64,000 nt of DNA from Jiangella alba (GCF_900106035.1 NZ_FNUC01000004.1:1054001-1118000), one strand, 5' to 3'; shown: positions 9,151-17,826, numbered from the stretch's first letter. Notes: generated by a model not told the origin, from the sequence alone. Made by a program: numbers and translations.

Positions 9151-10125
9151 GTGCGTAGACCTGTTCCCCTGCTGACGATCGCCGCGCTGGCGATGGCCGG
9201 CTGCGCCGACGACGGTGACGGCGCGGCCGGCGGGCGGCCCACGCCCACGGCTCCGTCCGTGTCAGAGCCCGCGTCGCCCCCGCCGGACGACGCGCCCAGC
9301 CCGTCGGCCACGCCGTCGCCCACTCCTTCACCCACGTTGCCCGGCGGCGGGACGACGATCCTGCCCGAGCACCGCCTGGTCGGCTTCGCCGGCGGCCGCT
9401 CCCCGGCGTTCGGACGGCTCACCCCGGACGGCCTCGACGCCGCCGCTGAGCAGATCGACGCCGTCGCCGCCGGGTACGACGGCGACGGCCGCACCGTCCT
9501 GCCGGTGTTCGAGCTGATCACCGTCATCGCGCACGACTCGCCCGCCGCCGACGGCCTGTACCGCACGCACGAGCCCGACGACGTCATCGCGGCGTACCTC
9601 GACGCGGCCCGGCGGCACGGCGCGCTGCTGCTGCTCAACGTCCAGCCCGGCCGGGCCGGCTTCCTCGACGAGGTGACCCGGCTGGAGCCGTGGCTGACCG
9701 AACCGGACGTCGGGCTGGCGCTGGACCCTGAGTGGGCGGTCGGACCGAACGAGGTCCCCGGAAACGTCTACGGCAGCACCACCGGCGCCGAGCTGGACTC
9801 CGTCGCCGCCTACCTGTCGGCACTGGTCGCCGAGCACGACCTGCCGGAGAAGGTCATGGTGTTCCACCAGGTGCACGCATCGGTCGTCGTGGACGAGGCC
9901 GCGCTGCGGCCGCACCCGGGCGTCGTCACCGTCAAGAGCGTCGACGGCATCGGCAGCCGCGCCGACAAGGAGCGCACCTGGACGACGCTCATGGGCACCA
10001 AGCCGCCGCACGTCGCCGCCGGGTTCAAGCTGTTCTTCGACGAGGACGCCGAGCGCGGGCCGCTCATGACGCCGGCCGAGGTGCTGGCGCTGCTGCCGAC
10101 GCCGGACTACGTGCTGTACGAGTGA
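9151..10125 (+). CDS. Secreted lipoprotein with Pro/Thr/Ser-rich linker
   Basis: A 324-aa exported lipoprotein. The signal peptide ends in the lipobox LAMAGC with Cys18 as the lipidation site. Residues about 20-65 are a Pro/Ser/Thr-rich linker, after which comes a globular domain opening EHRLVGFAGGRSPAFGRL and containing LLLNVQPGRAGF, GLALDPEWAVG and VMVFHQVHAS, reminiscent of a TIM-barrel hydrolase-like surface. It resembles actinobacterial uncharacterised cell-surface lipoproteins; no catalytic assignment is justified. It converges on the LCP gene with one base between stop codons. Confidence 0.82.
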   Translation: MRRPVPLLTIAALAMAGCADDGDGAAGGRPTPTAPSVSEPASPPPDDAPSPSATPSPTPSPTLPGGGTTILPEHRLVGFAGGRSPAFGRLTPDGLDAAAEQIDAVAAGYDGDGRTVLPVFELITVIAHDSPAADGLYRTHEPDDVIAAYLDAARRHGALLLLNVQPGRAGFLDEVTRLEPWLTEPDVGLALDPEWAVGPNEVPGNVYGSTTGAELDSVAAYLSALVAEHDLPEKVMVFHQVHASVVVDEAALRPHPGVVTVKSVDGIGSRADKERTWTTLMGTKPPHVAAGFKLFFDEDAERGPLMTPAEVLALLPTPDYVLYE

Positions 10126-10126
10126 G

Positions 10127-11764
10127 TCAGCAGACCGAGCCGGCGTCGACCGGCTCGTCGGCCGCGGGCTCGTCCGTCGCGCCGTCGGTGGGCTCGTCGG
10201 CCGGCTCCTCGGCCTCACCGGAGGCCTGCTGGACGTCGGCGCCGGACCGCTCGCTGCTGGCGTTCTGACTGGTCGCCTCGGTGGTGTCCTCGTCGGGCGG
10301 CGTCGTCTCACCGGCGTCGGGCGTCGCGGGGGTGCCGGCCAGGATCTCCTGGATGCGCGCGTGCAGCTGGTCGTAGTCGGGGTCGCTGGACGTCGTGCCC
10401 ATGCTGCCGAAGAACTCGTTGTCGAGCGTCAGGCTCTCGAGCGGCTGGGTGCGGACCTTCACCATCAGCTCGATCAGCGCCGGGAACAGGTCGGCCGGCA
10501 CGTCGGAGGTGATGATGTCGCCGGCCGCCGACGCCAGGCTCTGGTACTGGCTGAGCAGCGTGGCCGGGTCGGCCTTGTCGACGATGGCGTTCATGACGCA
10601 GCGCTGCCGCTCCATGCGCTCGTAGTCGTCGCTGCCGCAGCGCGAGCGGGCGAACCAGAGCGCGTGGAAGCCGTCGAGCAGCTGGTCGTCGCCCTCTTCG
10701 ATGTATCCGTTGGCCTGGGTGCAGCTGCCATCGGGGAGGCTCTTGTTGCCCCACGGGATGTCACGCGGCACGTTGACGGTGATGCCGCCGAGCGCGTCGA
10801 CCACGGCCTCGAAGCCGGCGAGGTCGACCATGATGAAGTAGTCGACGTCGATGCCCAGCGCGCCCTCGACCGCCCACTTCGTGGCGTCGGCACCGGGGTC
10901 GCCGACGCCCTCGAACACGTCGGGGTGGTCGCGCGGCACGTTGGCGTAGACGGCGTTGAGCATCCACTCGAGCGGGTCGCCGCTGCCGGTGAAGCCGTTC
11001 GGGTACGCCTCGGCCAGCGGGGTGCCCTCGGGGAACGGGATCTGCGACAGGTTGCGCGGCAGCGAGATCATCGTCGTCGCGCCGGTCTCGGTGTCGATGC
11101 TGGCGACGATCTGGGTGTCCGGACGAAGACCGGTGCGGCCCTCGCCGGCGTCGCCGCCCAGGAAGAGCACGTTCAGTCGCGGCTTGTCGGCCCACGGGTC
11201 GGACACGTCGACGTCGGGCGTGGTGTTGCTGCCGCCGCTGGACGAGATGTTGCCGACGAGGTCGCGCTGCGTGAACGCGTACCGCGAGCCGACCGCCAGC
11301 GGCGCGACCACCACCGACGCACTGAGGACGACGACGAGCGCGCCGGCCAGCCGCTTGCCGGCGGGCAGGCCCTCGGGCTCCAGCGACCGGTGGCTGCCGA
11401 CGGCGATGAGCAGCCAGGCCGCCGCGCCGGCCGCGAGCGCCGTCCCGAGGATCAGCATCATCTGCCGGTCGCCGCCGTACGACGCCAGCTCCGTCGGCGG
11501 GATCAGCACGACGACGGCGAGCGCCAGGATGGCGAGTGCGGCGAGGATGACCAGGACGGTCGTGCCAAGCCGGCGCTTGCCGGCGGCGATGAGCCCGGTG
11601 CCGGGGATCAGCGAGCCGAGAGCGGTGAGCCCGATGAAGCGACCGTAGCGCTGGTTGCGCTGGTCGCGGCGCGTCTGCAGCCGAGAACGTCGAGCTCCTT
11701 GAGCTCGTCGGGCGCGTTGCACCGGCCGGTCACCCCTCCTCGCTCTCACGTCGTCAGCACTCAT
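10127..11764 (-). CDS. LytR-CpsA-Psr (LCP) family cell-wall polymer ligase
   Basis: A 545-aa membrane protein of the LCP family, which transfers lipid-linked glycopolymers to peptidoglycan outside the membrane. A basic cytosolic N terminus (residues 1-40) precedes three to four hydrophobic helices, then the LCP domain with LNVLFLGGDAGEGRTGLRPD, TMISLPRNL, VDLAGFEAVVDALGG and the Arg-rich motif WFARSRCGSDDYERMERQR. The C-terminal about 60 residues are a low-complexity acidic Ala/Glu/Pro/Asp tail. ATG at 11764 is clear. The polymer handled (arabinogalactan, teichuronic or other) is not evident. Confidence 0.93.
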   Translation of the reverse strand: MSADDVRARRGDRPVQRARRAQGARRSRLQTRRDQRNQRYGRFIGLTALGSLIPGTGLIAAGKRRLGTTVLVILAALAILALAVVVLIPPTELASYGGDRQMMLILGTALAAGAAAWLLIAVGSHRSLEPEGLPAGKRLAGALVVVLSASVVVAPLAVGSRYAFTQRDLVGNISSSGGSNTTPDVDVSDPWADKPRLNVLFLGGDAGEGRTGLRPDTQIVASIDTETGATTMISLPRNLSQIPFPEGTPLAEAYPNGFTGSGDPLEWMLNAVYANVPRDHPDVFEGVGDPGADATKWAVEGALGIDVDYFIMVDLAGFEAVVDALGGITVNVPRDIPWGNKSLPDGSCTQANGYIEEGDDQLLDGFHALWFARSRCGSDDYERMERQRCVMNAIVDKADPATLLSQYQSLASAAGDIITSDVPADLFPALIELMVKVRTQPLESLTLDNEFFGSMGTTSSDPDYDQLHARIQEILAGTPATPDAGETTPPDEDTTEATSQNASSERSGADVQQASGEAEEPADEPTDGATDEPAADEPVDAGSVC

Positions 11765-11886
11765 GATCCGCTCTATTCGCCGAAGCCAGGATAATCACAC
11801 CTCGGCCCGGCTCAGCCGGACCTCCGCGCAACCACCTGTGTAACAAGACGCGCGAACCGGCTCATAAGTTGCCATCGTGATCACCG

Positions 11887-12540
11887 TCACGGTTTCAGCA
11901 GCGCCCTGACGTCGGCGTCCTGGACCTGAGTGAAATCGACGTACCACTCACCGACCGCCTGGAACGTCCACGGCCGCTCCAGCACCACCACAGCGTCGGC
12001 CACCCGCTCCAGTTCCTCCACCGTCTCCCTCGGCCCCACCGGCACCGCGACGACCACCTGACCCGGCCGTGGGCGCGCCGTCACCAGCAGCTCCGTCGCC
12101 GCGCGCACCGTCGCCCCCGTCGCGATGCCGTCGTCCACCAGCACCACCGTCCGCCCCTCCAGCCGCGGCGGCGGGCGGTCGCCGCGCAGCAGGCGCTCCT
12201 TCTCCTCCGCCTCCTCCTGCGCCCGGCGGAACACCTGCTCCAGCTCGGCCGGCGGCAGCTGCACGCCGCTCACCACCGCGTCGTTCACCACCCGATGCCC
12301 CGACGCCGTCACCGCCCCCAGCGCCAGCTCCGGCTGCCACGGCACGCCCGCCTTGCGCACCACCAGCAGGTCCAGCTCGCCGTGCAGCGCCGCGGCCACC
12401 GGCGCCGCAACCGCCACGCCCCCGCGCGGCAACCCCAGCACCAGCACCTCCCCGGCGTCGCCGAGCCGCTCCAGGACCGCCGCCCCCAGCCGTTCACCAG
12501 CCTCGCGACGATCCCGCCAGCCCCGCCCGCGCGATCTCAC
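11887..12540 (-). CDS. Phosphoribosyltransferase-domain protein
   Basis: A 217-aa type I PRTase-fold protein. The PRPP-binding signature VVLVDDGIATGATVRAA lies in the second half, and LGLPRGGVAVAAPVA corresponds to the N-terminal flexible loop region. Such stand-alone proteins are annotated as phosphoribosyltransferases, but many are of unknown substrate. Start GTG at 12540. The gene is convergent with nothing; a 122-bp spacer to the LCP start shows no other gene. It lies just left of tRNA-Ser(GCT). Confidence 0.87.
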   Translation of the reverse strand: MRSRGRGWRDRREAGERLGAAVLERLGDAGEVLVLGLPRGGVAVAAPVAAALHGELDLLVVRKAGVPWQPELALGAVTASGHRVVNDAVVSGVQLPPAELEQVFRRAQEEAEEKERLLRGDRPPPRLEGRTVVLVDDGIATGATVRAATELLVTARPRPGQVVVAVPVGPRETVEELERVADAVVVLERPWTFQAVGEWYVDFTQVQDADVRALLKP

Positions 12541-12620
12541 ACCACCCGACTTTGCCGTCTCCGCCGCCGGAACGGTAGCCTTGCGTCGCCCGGTGTTGCA
12601 CCCAGTGCTCCAACGGGCAT

Positions 12621-12711
12621 GGAGGCGTCGCCTAGCCCGGTTTATGGCGCCCGCCTGCTAAGCGGGTTGAGGGCTCAAACCCTCTCGCGGGTTCAAATCC
12701 CGCCGCCTCCG
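12621..12711 (+). tRNA. tRNA-Ser(GCT), integration site of the mobile element
   Basis: A 91-nt class II tRNA. Acceptor GGAGGCG pairs with CGCCTCC, anticodon stem CCCGC pairs with GCGGG around loop CTGCTAA, giving anticodon GCT at 12657-12659; the T arm is CGGGTTCAAATCCCG. The 3' part from 12653 on is the left copy of the attachment repeat, so integration kept the tRNA intact with 3' sequence supplied by the element. Confidence 0.97.
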
Positions 12712-12722
12712 CCCCACCAGCA
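12653..12722 (+). repeat. attL: left 70-bp copy of the attachment repeat
   Basis: The segment covers the tRNA-Ser 3' half from the anticodon arm to 11 bases past the tRNA. It is identical over 70 bases to 27871-27940; the bases just outside (C at 12652 against A at 27870, A at 12723 against C at 27941) differ, which fixes the ends. Confidence 0.96.
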
Positions 12723-12732
12723 AGGATGCCGA

Positions 12733-12758
12733 GGGCCGGTCCGAGACAGGACCGGCCC
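12733..12758 (+). terminator. Element-borne hairpin after tRNA-Ser(GCT)
   Basis: Perfect stem GGGCCGGTCC/GGACCGGCCC with loop GAGACA, 21 bases after the tRNA end. The arms are identical to the chromosomal hairpin at 27951-27975 and sit at the same distance from the tRNA 3' end, although the ten bases before it differ. It probably ends tRNA transcription while the element is integrated. Confidence 0.7.
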
Positions 12759-12770
12759 GAAGCGGCTCCC

Positions 12771-12794
12771 GTCTCAGTTTTCGTCTCAGTTGTC
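12771..12794. other. Left arm-type integrase site (tandem 12-mers)
   Basis: Two tandem 12-mers, GTCTCAGTTTTC and GTCTCAGTTGTC, lie 49 bp inside the left core repeat and directly beyond the int stop codon. The same tandem pair recurs at the right end of the element (27759-27782). Repeats of this kind are the arm sites bound by the N-terminal domain of tyrosine integrases; the role is inferred from position. Confidence 0.7.
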
Positions 12795-14010
12795 ATTCGT
12801 CCGGCCTCCACAGCAGCCCGTCGACCTGCTCAGCAACAGCGCGCCGGATCGAGTCGACGACATGCTGATAGCGAGCGGCCATAGCTGTCGTCGACCATCC
12901 CATGATGGACATGACGGTGCGCTCGGGCACGCCGAGGATCAACAGAGCGGTGGCGGCAGTGTGACGTGCGTCATGCAGCCGACCGTCACGGACACCCGCG
13001 GCCTTCAGCAGCCGCTTCCACTCGTGATAGTCCGTCGACGGCACCAACGCCCGGCCGTCCGGCTTCGCGAACACCCGATCCTCGTCGTGCCAGGCGTCGC
13101 CGGCCTCGCGACGTTCCCGGTCCTGCTGGCGGCGGTGGTCTTCAAGAAGCTTCATCAGCTCAGCCGGAACACCGACCTCTCGACGGCCGGCGCGGGACTT
13201 GGTCTCCTTCGTCTCCGGGTTGACGCGCTTGCGGTTCGGGCAGTCGCCGGCCCTCTTCTTCCCGCACGATCCGCTGCACCCGTGCGCGTATCGCGGCCGA
13301 AGGGCACTTCGCCGAACCCGCAGGGTCCCGGTCTTCAGGTCGACGTGTGACCACTTCAGGCCTAGCGCTTCGCCCTGACGAAGACCCAGCGCGAGCGCGA
13401 TCGCCCACCGCGTACCGTTCCGGCGCTCCATGGCCAGCTTCAGCAGTCGTCGAGTCTCCTCGACCTCGTACGGTTCGACCTCGGGTTCTTCCAGCGATGG
13501 AGCCTTCGCCAGACTCGCCGGGTTCGCTGTCAGGTACCCGCGCTTCAAGGCCACGTTCAGGGCCAGTCGGATCGTCCGGTGCACGTGGTGAGCCGTGCCG
13601 GGCTTGCGGCCCTTCTCGACCTGGATCTTGAGGTAGAGCTTCTCCAGGTGTTCCGGTGCGAGGCGTTCGAGCCGGTGCTTCCCGATGCCGGGGATCAGAT
13701 GGACCTTCACGTCAGTCAGGTAGCCCGCGTGTGTGTTGTGGCCAATGGTCGGCGGAACGGCGATGTTCTCGATCCAGTGCGTGAGCCACTTCTCGACGGT
13801 CCATCGCTGGCCGGCCTTACGAACCTTGCCGGTGTCGCGGTCGCGTTCGAGCTTGCGGACCGCGGCGATGACCTCGGCTTCGGTCTTGCGTTGCACGTGG
13901 CGGCGGTCCGGCGAGCCGTCGTCTTTGATGCCGACGGTGACGCGGCCGTGCCAGTCGCCGTCCTTCCCGAGGTAGATGCTCGATGCGCCGTTGGGTCTGC
14001 GGGTGGCCAT
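12793..14010 (-). CDS. int: Tyrosine site-specific integrase of the AICE
   Basis: A 405-aa tyrosine recombinase that would integrate and excise the element at tRNA-Ser. An N-terminal arm-binding domain (about 10-60), a core-binding SAM-like domain (about 68-165) and a catalytic domain follow in order. Catalytic residues visible are Arg211 in GLRQGE, His346/Arg349 in HDARH, Trp372 in GWS and nucleophile Tyr381 in ARYQHV. A cysteine-rich insertion (Cys245, Cys249, Cys257) may bind zinc, as in some actinobacterial integrases. Its ATG at 14010 shares one base with the xis stop. The gene ends next to the left arm sites. Confidence 0.95.
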   Translation of the reverse strand: MATRRPNGASSIYLGKDGDWHGRVTVGIKDDGSPDRRHVQRKTEAEVIAAVRKLERDRDTGKVRKAGQRWTVEKWLTHWIENIAVPPTIGHNTHAGYLTDVKVHLIPGIGKHRLERLAPEHLEKLYLKIQVEKGRKPGTAHHVHRTIRLALNVALKRGYLTANPASLAKAPSLEEPEVEPYEVEETRRLLKLAMERRNGTRWAIALALGLRQGEALGLKWSHVDLKTGTLRVRRSALRPRYAHGCSGSCGKKRAGDCPNRKRVNPETKETKSRAGRREVGVPAELMKLLEDHRRQQDRERREAGDAWHDEDRVFAKPDGRALVPSTDYHEWKRLLKAAGVRDGRLHDARHTAATALLILGVPERTVMSIMGWSTTAMAARYQHVVDSIRRAVAEQVDGLLWRPDE

Positions 14011-14240
14011 CACGCGACCTGTCCCGCGGCTTCGGCACGGCTCAGCTGGTCGGCGACGTACTCGCGCAGGCACTCCAGCGGCACGCGCCGCAGGTAGCCG
14101 ATCTTGATGGAGCGGATGTCTCCGCCCATGACCAGGGCGTACATGGTGGTCCGTCCGATGCGGAGATAGCGTGCGGCTTCCTCGATGGTCAGGACGTCAC
14201 CGGCTGATCGCAGTTCGATCAGCGTCTCGTCGTCGTTCAT
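14010..14240 (-). CDS. xis: Excisionase / MerR-like helix-turn-helix protein
   Basis: A 76-aa DNA-binding protein with the HTH_17/excisionase pattern DVLTIEEAARYLRIGRTTMY followed by the wing IKIGYLRRVPLECLREYV. Its position immediately before int, overlapping it by one base, is standard for AICE excisionases, which bend attachment-site DNA to direct excision. AAGGAA about nine bases before ATG 14240 supports that start rather than the upstream in-frame ATG at 14258. Confidence 0.9.
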   Translation of the reverse strand: MNDDETLIELRSAGDVLTIEEAARYLRIGRTTMYALVMGGDIRSIKIGYLRRVPLECLREYVADQLSRAEAAGQVA

Positions 14241-14259
14241 GCGGGCTGTTCCTTCCATG

Positions 14260-15807
14260 TCACGCCGCCGGGGCAGCGGCAGGCCTTGCAGTTGCCGAAA
14301 CACCGAGCGCCTGGGGTCCGGCGCGCGTCTTGGCGTCCTCGTACTGGGTTCGCCAGCGGTGTTTCTGCGCGATGGCGTGGGCGATGAGCCGGGCGTAGGT
14401 CGGTGCGTCGAGGTCGCCGGGCTTGGTGGTGGTCCACACGTAGCGGGGCAGGCCGTCGGGCCGAGCGGCGGTTACCGAAAGCTCGTCGTGGTCGTCCATC
14501 TCGATCCCGGCTTCGGCCAGGACGGCGCGGACGACGGAGGCACGGTCCGCGCGGTGGTCGTCGAGGGTCTTCCCGGTCCACCGCCGGGACACGAGGACGC
14601 GGCGGCCGCCGAGGCCGAGGTGGTCCCGGTCGTGCGCCTTGGACCCGCAGCGGCCCGGCTCCATCCCGCCCTTCGCGTCCTTGGGTTGGACGCCGTAGCG
14701 CAGCCAGTTTGCGCACGTCGGCGAGCACGGAAGCCACCGGACTTCGCCTGCGATCCGGTCAATGTGCGCGCGCCTCGCCGCCGACACGGGTGCCTCGCCG
14801 TCGCTGTCGTCGTGGAGCGGGTCAGTGATCGACTTGGTCAGGTACTTGGTGAGGTAGCCGATGACCCGGTCCGCGAGCGGTGTCCCGGCGATGACGCCCT
14901 GGATGTCGACCTGGGTCCCGGCCCGGATGACGTGTGCCGGCGTCGCGTCGGGGTCGTCGTCGATGGCGTCCAGCGCCTCATCCCACGACGGCAAGACCGC
15001 GCCCGTCGTCGGGTCGGCGTAGGCCTGGGCCAGTTCGTCCCACACCGGAAGCTCGTCCGGGCCGGTGTAGACGGGTTCGCCGACGCTGGGCCACCACACC
15101 TGGTGGTACGTCGCCGCCACCACCTGCTTGACCAGCTTGCGCGGGACGGCTCCGCGGATCGCGGCGTGCAAGTGCGGGGCGAGACGGCGTTGGGGTTCGA
15201 CGGTGGCGAAGTACTGCACCGAGTAGCCGGTAGCGCGGCGCAGGTTCTGCCAGAACCGGTCCACCAGCTTCGGGAAGTGCATCGCATCCAGCGCCGCCCG
15301 CCGGTAGTCATACGAGGCCGGGTCGACCGGCACACCCTCACCCGTGACGCGCCCGTACGACGGCAAGGTGAGCGTCACGAACATCGACGGCCGATACGTC
15401 TTCCCATCCGGCGAGGTGAACACCCGCCCAGTCGTCCGGTCCGACACCGCCAACCGCGGCAGGTCCGGCGCGTCCTGACGCCGCCGAGTCGACCGCACCC
15501 GACGCCCGGACTCGTCATCCTCGTCGGCCTGGTCGACGGCGTCGCCCTCTGCGCCGTCAGGGTCGGGTTCGGGCTTGGGTGGGTCCTCGGTGAGGTGCCA
15601 GCCCTCGCGGCACTGCTGAATCCGCAACCGACGAGCCGCGTCCGCACAAGACGGGCACACTTTGGCGCGGGTGGCCCCGCACCGGATCACCACCGTCCGC
15701 GATGCGCCGGTGAGGGTATCGGTGACGTGTTGCAGGATCGGCCGCACGCACACCCGCTCAGAAGCTGCGAGCTCGCGCATGGTCGCGTCGCTTGGCAGGG
15801 CCGTCAT
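14260..15807 (-). CDS. Replication initiator protein, RepSA-like HUH endonuclease
   Basis: A 515-aa initiator of rolling-circle replication for the excised element. Cys pairs CPSC at 51-54 may bind zinc. Motif 1 FVTLTLPS is at 143-150, the metal-binding HUH motif is PHLHAAI (His212, His214) and the catalytic tyrosines lie in GYLTKYLTK (Tyr318, Tyr322). The order and length match the RepSA/pSAM2-type initiators of AICEs. Its ATG overlaps the stop of the translocase gene by four bases, so the two are translationally coupled. All catalytic residues are present. Confidence 0.93.
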   Translation of the reverse strand: MTALPSDATMRELAASERVCVRPILQHVTDTLTGASRTVVIRCGATRAKVCPSCADAARRLRIQQCREGWHLTEDPPKPEPDPDGAEGDAVDQADEDDESGRRVRSTRRRQDAPDLPRLAVSDRTTGRVFTSPDGKTYRPSMFVTLTLPSYGRVTGEGVPVDPASYDYRRAALDAMHFPKLVDRFWQNLRRATGYSVQYFATVEPQRRLAPHLHAAIRGAVPRKLVKQVVAATYHQVWWPSVGEPVYTGPDELPVWDELAQAYADPTTGAVLPSWDEALDAIDDDPDATPAHVIRAGTQVDIQGVIAGTPLADRVIGYLTKYLTKSITDPLHDDSDGEAPVSAARRAHIDRIAGEVRWLPCSPTCANWLRYGVQPKDAKGGMEPGRCGSKAHDRDHLGLGGRRVLVSRRWTGKTLDDHRADRASVVRAVLAEAGIEMDDHDELSVTAARPDGLPRYVWTTTKPGDLDAPTYARLIAHAIAQKHRWRTQYEDAKTRAGPQALGVSATARPAAAPAA

Positions 15808-17216
15808 GCCGATGCCTCCTCGTCCGCGGGCGCCTTGTCGGCGGGCGTGGGGCTGGTGAGGTCGGTCAGGTCGCGGCGGAGGTCTGCGGTGCGGGTGGCG
15901 ATCTGTTCGGCGGTGTGCTCGTCGATGTAGGGAAAGCGGACGCGTTCGAGCTGTCCGCCGGCGTCGGCGACCACGGCGACACCGGGCATGCCGGCGGGTA
16001 TGTCGACCGGCGACACGGCCGAGCCGCGGACGACCGGGCCGAGGATCGCTTCTGCGGCGTCGTCGGACAGCACCCGCCAGGCCGTGCGCACGGAGGCGTT
16101 GTCGCGGATCGCGGTCGGGATCGCATCCGAGGTGGGCTTCTGGGTCAACAGGCGGGTGATGATGCCGGCGGAGCGGCCCTTCTTCACCAGCGCCGACAAC
16201 CGCGCCGTGATCGTGGCCGCTACGGTCTTGGTGTCCTTGTCCATGCCCTTGGCGTCGGTGAACGTCTGCACCTCGTCCACGACCAGGAACACGACCGGGT
16301 GGGCTGGGTCGAGCGGGAGGTTCCAGAAGTTCGCCTGTCCCCGCTGGGTCTTCTGCGTCTTCAGCCGGGCGCGCATCAGCTGGTGCACGGACTCGACCAG
16401 GTCGAGCACGACGTTCAGGTCTTCGTCCTCGTTCGTGTAGGCAGCCGCGCGCGGGGTGTTCCAGGACCAGTCCTCGCCGCCTTTGCCGTCGATGACGACG
16501 TATTGCACGGCCGGGTTCTGGATCAGCCCGCACGCCAACGAGGTCTCACCTGCGGTCTTCCCACTGCCGGGGACTCCACCGCCGACCTCGGCAGCGATGT
16601 TCGCGTAGTCACGGGTCCGCCATGCCCCGTCCTCGCCGACGGCGAACCGCACCGCGCGGAGGTCCGTCACCGGGTCGACGTCGTCCAACACGACACCGTC
16701 AGCGAGCACGTCACGCTCGACCAATGTCAGGTCGACCAGGCCGGGACCGGTCGAGGTGACCCGGACGGCCGGGGCATTGAGGGCGTGGGCGAGTTCCGCG
16801 GCTTGGCACTCGAAGTCGCCGGGCTCCTGCCCGGTGAGCAGCCGCACGTGCAGGACGTCGCCGACCGGACTCTCAGTCACCTGCACGAGCCGGGGTGTCG
16901 CGAACTCGCCGGGGCGACCCGGGAGCGGGCGGTGCAGGCCGCACGACTGCATCACCTCGACCCAGCGCAGCCCGTAGACGGTGCGGAGGCGGTGCCGGGC
17001 GACCAGCCAGCCGACGAACCGCCAGTACGACCAGGGGTGCACCCACCGCCACGCGAGCGCCAGCAGCGGCGGACACACCACCAGGACCAGCAGGCCGGCC
17101 CAGCCGTAGGCAGCGAAGACGAACACGACGAGCGCTGCGGCGGCCAGGGCGCGCTTGAAGCGCCACGCCAGCTGGAGCAGCCAGACACCCGTCACGACTT
17201 TGAGGAGCCACATCAT
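15804..17216 (-). CDS. FtsK/SpoIIIE-type conjugal DNA translocase (TraSA-like)
   Basis: A 470-aa ATPase that moves the element between mycelia as double-stranded DNA. Two or three N-terminal membrane helices span about residues 5-60; the motor has Walker A GGGVPGSGKT at 212-221 and Walker B VVFLVVDEVQ at 308-317, and SAGIITRLLTQKPTSDAIP is the sensor-like segment. The start at ATG 17216 has GGAGG eight bases upstream; GTG 17225 would sit inside that ribosome site. The ATG overlaps the stop of the preceding small gene. No separate mating-pore genes are present, as in AICEs. Confidence 0.93.
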   Translation of the reverse strand: MMWLLKVVTGVWLLQLAWRFKRALAAAALVVFVFAAYGWAGLLVLVVCPPLLALAWRWVHPWSYWRFVGWLVARHRLRTVYGLRWVEVMQSCGLHRPLPGRPGEFATPRLVQVTESPVGDVLHVRLLTGQEPGDFECQAAELAHALNAPAVRVTSTGPGLVDLTLVERDVLADGVVLDDVDPVTDLRAVRFAVGEDGAWRTRDYANIAAEVGGGVPGSGKTAGETSLACGLIQNPAVQYVVIDGKGGEDWSWNTPRAAAYTNEDEDLNVVLDLVESVHQLMRARLKTQKTQRGQANFWNLPLDPAHPVVFLVVDEVQTFTDAKGMDKDTKTVAATITARLSALVKKGRSAGIITRLLTQKPTSDAIPTAIRDNASVRTAWRVLSDDAAEAILGPVVRGSAVSPVDIPAGMPGVAVVADAGGQLERVRFPYIDEHTAEQIATRTADLRRDLTDLTSPTPADKAPADEEASA

Positions 17217-17446
17217 GACGCCCACCTCCCAGCCGGGCTCGGGACGCCCCGTTCAGGCGTCGTCGCGTTCGTTCGATGCATCGAGGTCGCCTCAGAGGTG
17301 CGCGAAGTCGTCAGCGCCACGTGGCGGGCGTGCGCGGCGGCGTGGCAGCCAGGACACAACCGTTCACCGGTAGCCGGGTAGAACCACGCCTGCGCCACGG
17401 TCACGAGGCGCGGGCAGCGCGAGCAGTCCACGAGAGCCGTGATCAC
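17213..17446 (-). CDS. Small double-CxxC protein in the transfer operon
   Basis: A 77-aa protein with CSRC near residue 8 and CPGC near residue 32, a probable zinc ribbon, then a basic, Thr-rich tail. GTG 17446 overlaps the stop of the upstream gene by four bases and its own TGA overlaps the translocase ATG by four bases, so three genes are linked by coupled translation. That linkage is the main evidence for coding. Function unknown. Confidence 0.72.
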   Translation of the reverse strand: MITALVDCSRCPRLVTVAQAWFYPATGERLCPGCHAAAHARHVALTTSRTSEATSMHRTNATTPERGVPSPAGRWAS

Positions 17447-17631
17447 GACGTCGCCTTCGTCCGTCGCCGCGTGCTGGTGCGGGCGGGCCGGCGAGACGGC
17501 TTCGTGCAGCCCTTGCACGGCGTTTCGGGCTCGGGAGCCAGGTGACGCCCACAGGACGGGCAGCGGAACAGGTAGGCCGTCGCGGTGAGGTCGTGCGGGA
17601 GCACACCGAACAGGACCGGGTCGCCGTTCAT
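17443..17631 (-). CDS. Small zinc-ribbon protein (62 aa) in the transfer operon
   Basis: A 62-aa protein with CPSCGRH and CKGC, enough for one zinc site, and a strongly basic C terminus (RRPARTSTRRRTK) that could bind DNA. It starts with ATG at 17631 and overlaps both neighbours by four bases. Similar small Cys-rich proteins accompany transfer genes in actinomycete plasmids, but none has a firm role that I can name. Confidence 0.72.
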   Translation of the reverse strand: MNGDPVLFGVLPHDLTATAYLFRCPSCGRHLAPEPETPCKGCTKPSRRPARTSTRRRTKATS

Positions 17632-17792
17632 GCCCGCTCACCACATCGGTCCGGCTGCGCCATGTCGCGCTCGAACGTGCGGTCCAGGTCGGCGTCGACG
17701 GTCGCGACGACCCACGGGGCGACGATCAGCAGCGCAACCGCCACGGCTGCGTAGACGGCGAGCGGGAGTCGCCACGAGGTAGGTTGGGACAC
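17628..17792 (-). CDS. Small single-helix membrane protein (54 aa), spread-gene-like
   Basis: One hydrophobic helix (PLAVYAAVAVALLIVAPWVV) follows a short N terminus, with a charged cytosolic tail. GTG 17792 has GGAGGGG six bases upstream. The TGA overlaps the next ATG by four bases. Small membrane proteins in this position in AICEs and Streptomyces plasmids are often spread (spd) proteins that help intramycelial spreading; that role is inferred from context only. Confidence 0.68.
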   Translation of the reverse strand: MSQPTSWRLPLAVYAAVAVALLIVAPWVVATVDADLDRTFERDMAQPDRCGERA

Positions 17793-17826
17793 ACCAATCC
17801 CCTCCATTCGGGGGTGTTGATTGGGG

